A DNA stretch of 49,532 nt from the NCBI GenBank assembly GCA_018676675.1, contig JABHEG010000182.1:1-49532 (forward strand), written 5' to 3'. The position numbers and the translations under genes were made by a program. This DNA is from Lentisphaerota bacterium. GTDB lineage: Bacteria; Verrucomicrobiota; Lentisphaeria; Oligosphaerales; JABHEG01. The notes under the pieces were generated by a model, which saw only the letters and a list, made by a program, of their open reading frames with translations, searched no databases and was not told where the DNA came from. Position 1 is the stretch's first letter. Every line of letters begins with the position of its first letter. Shown piece after piece: positions 25,970 to 33,900 of the stretch.

Positions 25970-27568
25970 ATGTCAGAACTCAATACGTACTGGGGCGACA
26001 CACACGACAACGTGTATCAGCGCCCGGACGCGTCCGTGTCAATGGAACAGAATGTCGCCTACGCACGCGAGCATCTGGACTTCTATGCACCGGCACAATA
26101 CGTCTCGGCGCACCGTGAGCTTGAGGCCCGGGATGGCACCACTCGGGGCGGCAGACCGTTAACAATGGCCGTCGAGACATGGAAGGACGACGAGGCTTTG
26201 CAGCGGGATTGGCACGAGCTGCAGGAGCAGACTCGGGCTTTCAACGAACCGGGGGCTTTTGTCACGTTTCCCGGGTACGAGTGGCAGGGCGATGGTTGCT
26301 GGGGAGACCACAACGTTGTTCACCGTGAGGAAGGCGAGGCCATTGTCAAGGTTAACACGCTTCCAGAACTGTACGCGGGATTGCGCGGAAGGGACGCGGT
26401 AGCGATTCCGCATCACACTGCCTACACGCCGGCGTGTCGCGGCAAAAACTGGTCCGTACATGACGAGACACTGTCACCGTTCGCTGAGATCTTCAGTGTG
26501 CACGGTGGGAGTGAGACGGACGAAGGCTGCTGTGGACTTCACGTCAACGCCAAAATGGGGCCGGCTGTGTCGGGCGGCACCTACCAGGACGCATTGGATC
26601 GCGGACTCCACCTCGGTGCCATCGCCTCGACCGATGGGACAGGGGTGTTCCCCGGACACTACAAGTGGGGGCTGATGGGATGTCTGGCACCTGAGTTGAC
26701 GCGTGAGGCGTTGTGGCACGCGTTCACACACCGGCATGTCTACGGTGTCACCGGCGATCGTGTCAACCTGGCATTCCGGGTGAATGGGGCGCTGATGGGG
26801 AGCTGCATCGACAGCAGAGGCCCGCGCACACTCGACATCTCCGTGTCGGGCTCGGATGCGTTGGACCGGATTGAGGTGTTGCGCAATGGACGGGTTATTC
26901 ACACACACTGTCACCAGGGCACCTGGCGTGTCCCCCAGACTGGCCGGCGTTCCCGCTTCAAGCTGCGTGTTGAGGCTGGATGGGGACCGTACGTGAACGA
27001 AGTGACCGACCTTACCCCAAGGCACTGGGACGGTCTTCTGACGCTCGGCGGTGGCGCACGTTTCACGGCGTTCGAGCCCTGCTGGACCCATGCCGGCCAG
27101 CAGCGCCCCGTGTTGGCTGGGAGCCGTGCGACATTCGTGGTTCTGTCGCCCCCGCTCGATGCGGGTGAGCTTGCCATCACCAGGGCCCACAACGGGAATG
27201 TCTTCGAGTTCGAGGCGCAGACGAATGACGCACTCACGCTCGGGGTCAATGACCTCCACTACGACGGCACGGTTGCCGAACTGTGCCAGGGCAGTCGAGT
27301 GCTCCTCCACGATGGCGAGTGCCGGACGATGCTCAAGAGTCGTTTCGGGTTGGATGTGGAGACCTTCGAACGGCCGACGTACGCGTCGCTGTTGGCACAC
27401 AAGGTCAAGCTCCATCGGATCATTCCTGAGGCCGGCTATACGGCGACATTCCAGATCACCGATGATGAGCCGCTTGACGGTGAAGCGAACTACCGTATCC
27501 GGGTTGAGCAGCGAAACGGTCAGAAAGCGTGGTCGAGCCCGGTTTGGGTGCAGCCGACGTCGCGTTGA
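25970..27568 (+). CDS. PHP/DUF3604-like metal-dependent hydrolase
   Basis: A 532-residue protein resembling DUF3604 and the PHP metal-dependent phosphoesterase fold. Likely metal ligands occur in order: 'YWGDTHDN' near the N-terminus, 'FPGYEW' with 'GDHNVVHRE' around residue 100, 'IPHHTAY', 'EIFSVHG' and 'ASTDGTG'. A C-terminal beta-sandwich region (about 300-532) follows. ATG 25970 is used, with AAGGACGGG upstream; the earlier in-frame start adds about 30 implausible residues. There is no signal peptide. It is 48 bases upstream of the sulfatase and likely co-transcribed. The substrate is unknown; a phosphoester, lactone or sulfated glycan fragment are all possible. Confidence 0.75.
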   Translation: MSELNTYWGDTHDNVYQRPDASVSMEQNVAYAREHLDFYAPAQYVSAHRELEARDGTTRGGRPLTMAVETWKDDEALQRDWHELQEQTRAFNEPGAFVTFPGYEWQGDGCWGDHNVVHREEGEAIVKVNTLPELYAGLRGRDAVAIPHHTAYTPACRGKNWSVHDETLSPFAEIFSVHGGSETDEGCCGLHVNAKMGPAVSGGTYQDALDRGLHLGAIASTDGTGVFPGHYKWGLMGCLAPELTREALWHAFTHRHVYGVTGDRVNLAFRVNGALMGSCIDSRGPRTLDISVSGSDALDRIEVLRNGRVIHTHCHQGTWRVPQTGRRSRFKLRVEAGWGPYVNEVTDLTPRHWDGLLTLGGGARFTAFEPCWTHAGQQRPVLAGSRATFVVLSPPLDAGELAITRAHNGNVFEFEAQTNDALTLGVNDLHYDGTVAELCQGSRVLLHDGECRTMLKSRFGLDVETFERPTYASLLAHKVKLHRIIPEAGYTATFQITDDEPLDGEANYRIRVEQRNGQKAWSSPVWVQPTSR

Positions 27569-27616
27569 CGCATCGCCGCCACGTGCAAAGCGCCAACCCC
27601 AAGGACGAAAGTGCCA

Positions 27617-29005
27617 ATGGACCAGCGCCAGAACGTCATCTGGATCATGACCGACCAGCATGCGAGGTTCGCAACCGGTTGTTACGGCAGTGCGGTGGCG
27701 CACACGCCCAGAATCGATGGTCTCGCCCGGGAGGGGATTCGTTTCGACTGCGCGTTTACTCCTTCGCCGGTTTGCGTTCCTGCGCGTGATGCCACGCTGT
27801 CGGGACAATACCCCCATACGCTTGGTTACGGCTGCGACGGGAATTTCTTCCCCTCGACCGCGTTCCGCACGGGGGCGCATGCTTTCCGCGAGAACGGCTA
27901 CACCACCGCGTTCATCGGCAAACTACACCCCGTGATCCCGTATACTCGCGGGTTCGACTATTACGTTGACCTGGGGCACTACTACGACTACCTCGGTCCG
28001 GAGCTCAAGCGTTTCATTCTGGCACACCAGGCGCAGGATAGCGGAAGCGGTTGCCCATGGATGAGCCCCTACTGGTATGAGCCGCATGCGTGGACCGAGA
28101 CCGGCCCTGCTCATGTAAACGGAGGGATCAAGGCCTATTCAGCCGTCCTCGATGCCCCTGACCTGCTCCCTGAAGAGGACCAGTTTGAGGCGTTTGTCGT
28201 GCGCAACGCAAAGGCGTTTTTGGATCGGCATGAAACCGATCCGTTTTTCCTCTGCGTCAATTTCGTCAAACCGCACTTCCCCTACGCTTCGCCACAGCGC
28301 CATCATGACAGGTTCCGCCCGGAGGACATGCAGCTGCCGGACAATGCAGGAGCCTGGGCGAGTACGCCTGAATGCAACCGGCGTTGGGTTCAGCAGGATC
28401 TGACCGATTCGGAGCTTCGCCGCAAGGCCCAGCAGCTGATGGCGGATTACTACGCGGCAGTCAGCCACGCGGACGAATGTGTGGGCCAGATCCTCGACGA
28501 GCTGCAACGACGCGGGATCGCGGACGACACGATTGTCGTTTACACCACAGATCATGGCGAGATGCTCTTCAACCATGGATTGCTGCACAAGTTTGTGTTC
28601 TACGATCAGTCAGCGCGCATTCCACTGATCATCCGGGCGCCTCGGGTCGGGACACCAGGGACGGCAACAACGGCCTTGACGGATCTGACCGATCTGCTGC
28701 CGACATGCTTGTCGCTCGCGGGGTGCAGCAGCGATGACACATTCGATGGCGTCGACTTGAGTCCGGTCATTCGGGGCGACTGTGAGCAGGTCCGCGACGC
28801 CTGCTTCAGCATGGTGGGGCCGCGAGCCATGATCCGGACCGAACAGTGGAAGCTGTGTCACTATCCAGAAGACGACTGGCACCTTTTCGACTGTGTCGCT
28901 GACCCGGACGAGGACACCAATCTGCACGACCGCATGAGAGACGATCCGGCGATCACCGCCCTGCGGACGACGCTGCTTCGTTGGCAGGGACAGGGCGTTG
29001 GCTGA
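27617..29005 (+). CDS. Type I (formylglycine) sulfatase, apparently cytoplasmic
   Basis: Arylsulfatase-superfamily hydrolase of 462 residues, removing sulfate esters, probably from sugars. The maturation motif C-x-P-x-R is CVPAR at residues 53-57, followed by DATLSGQYPH, so C53 should become formylglycine. The metal-binding start 'NVIWIMTDQHARF' and the later 'TTDHGEMLFNHGLLHK' are also present, so the active site looks complete. No signal peptide is visible, unlike many sulfatases of polysaccharide degraders, which suggests desulfation of imported oligosaccharides. A GTG at 27611 is an alternative start; both share the AAGGA at 27601-27605. No formylglycine-generating enzyme is in the window. 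Confidence 0.93.
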   Translation: MDQRQNVIWIMTDQHARFATGCYGSAVAHTPRIDGLAREGIRFDCAFTPSPVCVPARDATLSGQYPHTLGYGCDGNFFPSTAFRTGAHAFRENGYTTAFIGKLHPVIPYTRGFDYYVDLGHYYDYLGPELKRFILAHQAQDSGSGCPWMSPYWYEPHAWTETGPAHVNGGIKAYSAVLDAPDLLPEEDQFEAFVVRNAKAFLDRHETDPFFLCVNFVKPHFPYASPQRHHDRFRPEDMQLPDNAGAWASTPECNRRWVQQDLTDSELRRKAQQLMADYYAAVSHADECVGQILDELQRRGIADDTIVVYTTDHGEMLFNHGLLHKFVFYDQSARIPLIIRAPRVGTPGTATTALTDLTDLLPTCLSLAGCSSDDTFDGVDLSPVIRGDCEQVRDACFSMVGPRAMIRTEQWKLCHYPEDDWHLFDCVADPDEDTNLHDRMRDDPAITALRTTLLRWQGQGVG

Positions 29006-29074
29006 GAGTGCCGCACACGAGCGGGGGCCTCTGGCGGCGGCCCCCAGTCACATCATCAGAGATGTGCAATTGCT

Positions 29075-29146
29075 CCCAAATGTCTGGAGCGCCGGCTCTC
29101 CTATAGTAACCGGCCTGGCCGCATACGGAGATGCGGCACCTCCAAC
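29075..29146 (-). repeat. Dispersed hairpin repeat, copy B
   Basis: Reverse-complement relative of the repeat at 6369-6440. It shares the GGAGGTGCCGCATCTCCG, GCGGCCAGGCCGGTTA and GCCGGCGCTCCA blocks, with a few changes and a small insertion in the central loop. It is located just after the sulfatase gene in a non-coding gap that runs to 29268. A run of ten G at 29199-29208 follows it. Confidence 0.75.
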
Positions 29147-29268
29147 GCGGTGTTGCGGCCAGCAGTTCCGTGCTCAGGAACGGTGTGGTTACAGACGAGG
29201 GGGGGGGGATGCCCACGGCGACCGGGCGACGTGCGATCAGCAACGCAGCTTGAGAAGATGAGATCCAG

Positions 29269-30152
29269 ATGCCTAAGGCGTGTGCAGCGACTCTTGATGT
29301 GAGTCCCCCGGAGGGGGCGTGGTCTTTTCTCACGAGCGGACCGGAGGCGTTTAGGCTTGCCGGTGCGACAAGTGCTGTGGTGATCAATGGGCGAACGGTT
29401 GGCATGTCCGCCTGGCGTAGCGCGGTTGTGCACCCGGCCGTGCCTGTCGAAGATGATCTTGGCGTGCGTAGCCGCACCGTAGTTGGGGCCAATATTTGGA
29501 GCGCGAGGGCTCCGCATCCGGCTTGCGTTCGAGGTGTTCCAGGATCGGCCTCAGATGCTCATGTCCGTTGAGCTCCGCAACGACTCCACCCGTTCGTTTG
29601 TGTGTGGCGGCTGCCAGCTGCTGCGGATTGCCCCATCCAGGGGCGGGAACCTGTTCACCGGCCCACATCCCCAAGGGCAGACCGTGTCCCTCTATGATGG
29701 GACACCCGTCACCCAGCATGTCAAGCGCATCACTCACCATGTGGGCAACCACGATGCCGGGCCGCTGTGCCACATCTACAATCCTGCTTCCGGCCACACC
29801 TACCACGCGGCATTCCTGACCTTTGACCGTTCTCATGGCCGACATCTGTTGACGTACCGCAACGGCGGCCCAACCGGCCGGGGCGGATGGTCCCGAACGA
29901 TTGCCTGTGGACCCATACTCCTCAACGGCGGTTTCGAGAACGACGAGGCGTGCCCGCGGAAACCCGATGCCTGGGAACACTATGGCGGTTTCAGGGATGC
30001 TGTGCTGCTGAACCGGAATGTGGCGCGTTCCGGCACCGGCTGCCTATGATATCGAGATCCCTATGGCGAAGCTCCTGGTTCTCTATAAGAGCAGTTTCGT
30101 GCTGCGACTCGATGACCTGAGACTGCGGAAACGGGCGTCCCTCTCCGAGTAG
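29269..30152 (+). pseudogene. Decayed alpha-galactosidase-like / carbohydrate-binding protein gene
   Basis: Three consecutive pieces in different frames read as one ancestral protein. Piece 1 starts at ATG 29269 and runs to about 29500 ('GPEAFRLAGATSAVV', 'RTVVGANIWSA'). Piece 2, shifted one frame, continues to the stop at 30047-30049 ('RLAFEVFQDRPQ', 'ELRNDSTRSF', 'GHTYHAAFLTFDR'). This resembles the N-terminal beta-supersandwich of GH36-like alpha-galactosidases, then switches to a CBM4/9-like opening ('NGGFENDEA', 'VARSGTGCL'). Piece 3 in a third frame ends at 30152 with 'FVLRLDDLRLRK', like the last strand of such a module. The catalytic barrel and most of the binding module are absent, so a frameshift and internal deletions are implied. 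The family call is tentative; the decay is clearer than the identity. Confidence 0.55.
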
Positions 30153-30234
30153 GAGTTGAGGGGCACTGAAGTAATCAGCCCCCCATCAGGGCAGGGGAGG
30201 GTGTGTGCGCCCTGCGTGAGGGACCAATCTCTCT

Positions 30235-30259
30235 CCCCACCCACCCTAGGTGAGTGGGG
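30235..30259. terminator. Possible bidirectional stem-loop between convergent genes
   Basis: CCCCAC...GTGGGG with inner near-pairing gives a stem of about eleven base pairs with one mismatch around a CTA loop. It lies between the end of the pseudogene and the 3' end of the minus-strand glycosidase. No strong T-run on either side, so the call is weak. Confidence 0.35.
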
Positions 30260-30295
30260 TCGAAAAGCGGCGGGGGGCCTCACCGGGTGGCAAAC

Positions 30296-31375
30296 TCACT
30301 TGCCTGTGGTTGCTTGAACAAAGGCGCCCAAGGCCGGCTTCACTCTCCCCTGATAGCTGAAAAGCCCCATGGACCCCTCCGGGCCGAGGATGTTCTTCTG
30401 CGTGTCGCGGAGGAGGAACCAGAACACGCGCTCGATGCGCGGTTCGCTGCTTGCGGCTCTGAAGACATCCCGCAAAAGGCGTGCCTGGTCTGCCTCGGCC
30501 TCCGTGGACGTGGCGCCGCAGCCGATCTCGGTTATCCAGAGCGGTTTGCTTCCGTCTTCATATCGGGCCATGAGTGCCAGTGTGTCACGGGTGAGCTTCA
30601 TCATGTGCCCGGCTCCTTCATTGGGCAGCACGTAGGGGTGGATGTTGCACACATCGAAGTACGGTCGGGCGCCGGCTTTGTAGAGATCCTCCAGGTAGTC
30701 GGGCGTTTTCACGGGGGACCACGGATTCGGGATGATACCATTCATCTGCAGCCCCCCAAGAACGACGATGCACTCGGGATCCGCCTTCTTTGCGGCGATG
30801 TAGGCGGATTTGAGCAGCTCCGTGTAGGCCTTGGCATCGGGACGGGGTCTGTAGAAGTCCACACCGTTCTGTTCGTTCCAGATTTCCCAATGCTTGATGT
30901 GTCTATGGTAGTGCGATACGGTCATGGATACGTAGTTCGCCCAGTCGCGCACGTCCTTTGGGGCGTACCCGTCGAACCACCCTTCTGTCTTCCCCGGTAC
31001 GGTCCCATTTGCCCATGCCGGCACTGACATCAGCGTCCCGAGGATCTCGACGTCAGCGGGAATGGCCTTGACCGTCCTGTCCACGACTGAGAAATCCCAC
31101 GCCCCCTTTTTGCGTTCCATGACACGCCAACGGAGAGGGATCCGAATAGCTCCGCTTCCTGTCTGCTTGAGCATCTTCCGGAATCGCGGGAGCTCGCCTG
31201 CTTCCGGGTTCCCGGCTTTGAAATTCCAGACCGGGTCTTCGTTGATGCCGTAGAATGTGTTCCTTCGCTTACTTGCTTGTGTCTCGCCCTGTGCGTAGAC
31301 TGTGCGGTGAGCGAGGACTACGAGCACTGCAGTCAGCAGGAATGCTACGGGTTGAGGCATACACGTCCTTACCAT
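30296..31375 (-). CDS. Secreted clan GH-A glycoside hydrolase (GH39/GH5-like)
   Basis: Exported retaining glycosidase of 359 residues on an (alpha/beta)8 barrel. A signal peptide covers about residues 1-28. The acid/base glutamate is E168 in 'HWEIWNEQNG' and the nucleophile E283 in 'LWITEIGCG', the canonical strand 4 and strand 7 positions of clan GH-A. 'FDVCNIHPYV' is also typical of GH39/GH5-like members. The compact length without extra domains fits a single-domain enzyme. ATG 31375 has GGAGGG upstream; ATG 31360 with AAGGA is nearly as good. The M50-like gene lies 28 bases upstream on the same strand, so co-transcription is likely. The substrate is not predictable. Confidence 0.88.
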   Translation of the reverse strand: MVRTCMPQPVAFLLTAVLVVLAHRTVYAQGETQASKRRNTFYGINEDPVWNFKAGNPEAGELPRFRKMLKQTGSGAIRIPLRWRVMERKKGAWDFSVVDRTVKAIPADVEILGTLMSVPAWANGTVPGKTEGWFDGYAPKDVRDWANYVSMTVSHYHRHIKHWEIWNEQNGVDFYRPRPDAKAYTELLKSAYIAAKKADPECIVVLGGLQMNGIIPNPWSPVKTPDYLEDLYKAGARPYFDVCNIHPYVLPNEGAGHMMKLTRDTLALMARYEDGSKPLWITEIGCGATSTEAEADQARLLRDVFRAASSEPRIERVFWFLLRDTQKNILGPEGSMGLFSYQGRVKPALGAFVQATTGK

Positions 31376-31403
31376 TTTCCACCCTCCGGCGAGCTTCGCT
31401 CTC

Positions 31404-32189
31404 TTACGCCCTGTCTTGAGTGTTTCGGCTGATCAGGTAGTGCAGCAACAGTGCAGCCAGCGGGCAGAGCAGTGTGAGGACAAGGTGGACGACCACGACG
31501 CGCTCAAAGCTGGCCGCGCCTGCATGCACCACCCAGATTCGGTAGAAATCGTTCGGCATTCCCTCGGCCTTGCCATCGAAGTAGATGGCGCGATAGCCTT
31601 CGTCTATGAGCAGACTTCGGCAGAATGCGACGTTCGCAAAGGCCAGGTAGAAGCCGATGACTGCATAGAGCAACCGCTCCACCCCGTGGTGCACGGCCCA
31701 GTTGCTGGCGGCCCTGTAGATGAAGAGCACGGCAAAGAGGAGTTCCGTTCCGTGCCCGAGATACAGAATCAGCAGACGGTGCAGGCTGGTAATTCGCAGC
31801 ACCAGATAGCACGCCAGGCCGAGGAGAGAGAGTGTCAGGATGGCTCGGTCGCGGTAGTTGTTGGCGAGGAATGCCAGGAAGGCGATCCCCAGTACGACCA
31901 ACACCCACGTCGAAGCTTCCAACTCGGTAACTGCTACGCCCCCGCCGTAACGGAAATCGAACGCGGGAATGCTGGGGTAGCCGAACACCCAGGCAGCGGC
32001 GGAGTGCCCGATCTCATGGACGAGGGTCGCGAAGTAGCTCAGAATCCACCGGATCCGAGGCATGAAGAACGGCACAAAGGCCAGAGCGAGTCCTGTTCCC
32101 AGCGCAACCCAACCGGCCCGTTCTATGTACAGGAATCGCGGTGACTCCTGGTGTGATTCGGGGCAAAGTGCTGGGGTGTCTTCTGTCAC
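31404..32189 (-). CDS. M50-like integral membrane metalloprotease
   Basis: Polytopic membrane protein of 261 residues with about six to seven hydrophobic segments. The zinc-protease motif HEIGH is at residues 58-62 inside a hydrophobic helix, and 'YFATLVHEIGHSAAAW' resembles the peptidase M50B-like family of site-2 proteases. It lacks a PDZ domain and the classic downstream LDG motif is not obvious, so it could be a minimal or inactive-on-protein member. It is divergent from the amidohydrolase and 28 bases upstream of the clan GH-A gene. A role in membrane signalling is possible but not shown by the sequence. Confidence 0.8.
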   Translation of the reverse strand: MTEDTPALCPESHQESPRFLYIERAGWVALGTGLALAFVPFFMPRIRWILSYFATLVHEIGHSAAAWVFGYPSIPAFDFRYGGGVAVTELEASTWVLVVLGIAFLAFLANNYRDRAILTLSLLGLACYLVLRITSLHRLLILYLGHGTELLFAVLFIYRAASNWAVHHGVERLLYAVIGFYLAFANVAFCRSLLIDEGYRAIYFDGKAEGMPNDFYRIWVVHAGAASFERVVVVHLVLTLLCPLAALLLHYLISRNTQDRA

Positions 32190-32304
32190 GTGTGCCTCTC
32201 AATGTGGACACTGTAGTGCAGCCATTCATACACTCCAGTGTGCTGACACACAAGTTCCCGGCGACTTGTTGTGCCCACCGTTGTGCGTGACTATCTTCCC
32301 CGGC

Positions 32305-33894
32305 ATGGAGACGACAGCTCATCCTGACCTGATCTTGAGAAATGGTCACATTGTGACGATGGACGCCTGCGACCGGCGTGCACAAGCAGTGGCAGTTCGG
32401 GGCGGGCGTTTCAACACGATAGGAGCGGATGCGGAGGTGACGGCGCTCGCGGGCCCCCGTACCGAGCTGATTGATCTTGATGGGGCCACAGTGCTGCCGG
32501 GACTGATCGATACCCACGCACATTTTCACCGCATCGGGGCTCGGGCTCCGACAACGGCGAGCCTGTATGGTTGCACATCGGTTGAGGAACTCGTTGCCCG
32601 GCTGCTTGCGCATCGGGAGATACTCCCCGATGGTGCGCCCATTCTTGGGTTGGGGGACTGCTTCCGGGCGGCTCATTTTGCGGAGAAACGCCAGGTGTGT
32701 GCTGCGGACCTCGATCGCGTGGCGCGTGACCGGGCCGTGGTGATTTCAGACGTTCACAAGACGATCCTGAACAGTCATGCACTGAAGAACTGCGCTCCTC
32801 GGTCAGTACCGAGCTCCGGGCCGGACGTTCCGTTGGATCTGCGCGGGGACATCGTGCCTGGTCTCTTTTTCTCGGACGCCCGGAACGTTCTTCAATTGCC
32901 TCATCCGGTTCCTGACGTGTCCTTGCCTGAATCGCTCAGGCGATCAGCCGCGGAGTTCTCCCGCCACGGTTTGACCACGGTTGTCGATGCCGGGCCGCCC
33001 CTCGATGTGATCGAGAGCTATGTCGGCTTCACAGCGGAAGATGCGTTGGGCGTTCGCGTTGTGGTCCTGCCCGCGGTCCGCGATGTGCTGGAGCCCTCTG
33101 CTCGGGAGCGGATTCCGTTTTTCGGTGCTGCCGGGCCGTGCTACCGCATGGGGCCTGCCAAGCAGTTCTACGATCGCTTCGTCATGCACCGGACGGCGTT
33201 GATGTACGAGCCCTATCCCGGGATGCCGGACAATGTGGGGAAGACGTTTGTGCCACTGGAGGAGCTTCGGGGGTGCGTGGAGCACGCCTGGGGTGCCGGC
33301 TGGCCCCTGGGGATCCATGTGACTGGAGACAGGGGGGCTGTGGAAGCGGCCCACGTTCTGCGTGGTGTCTGCCATTCCCCCCGGCCCGGACGAAATCACC
33401 TCATCCATGCTTACTTCCCAACTCCGAAGCTGTTGAGCATCCTGCGTGAAGCAGACTTGGGCGTCGCTTTGCAGCCGAGCTTTCTGCGGGCTTGGGGGGC
33501 GACCCTGAAGGAGTTCGTTGGTTGCGAACGGGCGGCACGTTTCCTGCCGCTTCGCACCTACCTCGATGCCGGCATCACAGTAGGGGGTGGCTCGGACGCA
33601 CCGATCGTCCATTGGAGCCCGTTCAGAGCCATGGCCACGGCTATTGACCGGGAAGCCCTGGACGGAGATGTCTTGGGCGAGGAGGAGGCGATCAGCACGC
33701 GTGAGGCGCTGGCTCTCTATACCTCCGGTGCGGCCCAGGTCCTGGGCCTGGAGTCGGAGATCGGGACGGTTGAGCCCGGCAAGGCCGCGGATCTGACAAT
33801 CGTTGATGGCGACGTGTTTATCCAATCTCCCTCCGACCTGGCTGAGACTCGGGTGACCGCCACGATGCTTCAGGGGCGCCTGCAACGTCATTAG
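32305..33894 (+). CDS. Amidohydrolase family 3 (YtcJ-type) metal-dependent hydrolase
   Basis: Cytoplasmic metal-dependent amidohydrolase of 529 residues. An N-terminal beta-sandwich strand ('LILRNGHIVTMDA') leads into the barrel with the metal motif DTHAHFH at residues 69-75. 'GVDLHVTGDRG'-like histidines appear as 'PLGIHVTGDRGA', and the C-terminal aspartate is in 'GGGSDAPIVHWSP'. The sandwich returns at the end with 'GTVEPGKAADLTIVDGD', a family hallmark. ATG 32305 is used; the open frame extends to 32062 but would overlap the divergent protease. No strong ribosome site is visible, and in-frame GTG 32287 is an alternative. Family members cleave amides, formamides or cyclic ureas; this substrate is unknown. 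Confidence 0.9.
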   Translation: METTAHPDLILRNGHIVTMDACDRRAQAVAVRGGRFNTIGADAEVTALAGPRTELIDLDGATVLPGLIDTHAHFHRIGARAPTTASLYGCTSVEELVARLLAHREILPDGAPILGLGDCFRAAHFAEKRQVCAADLDRVARDRAVVISDVHKTILNSHALKNCAPRSVPSSGPDVPLDLRGDIVPGLFFSDARNVLQLPHPVPDVSLPESLRRSAAEFSRHGLTTVVDAGPPLDVIESYVGFTAEDALGVRVVVLPAVRDVLEPSARERIPFFGAAGPCYRMGPAKQFYDRFVMHRTALMYEPYPGMPDNVGKTFVPLEELRGCVEHAWGAGWPLGIHVTGDRGAVEAAHVLRGVCHSPRPGRNHLIHAYFPTPKLLSILREADLGVALQPSFLRAWGATLKEFVGCERAARFLPLRTYLDAGITVGGGSDAPIVHWSPFRAMATAIDREALDGDVLGEEEAISTREALALYTSGAAQVLGLESEIGTVEPGKAADLTIVDGDVFIQSPSDLAETRVTATMLQGRLQRH

Positions 33895-33900
33895 TTCGCA

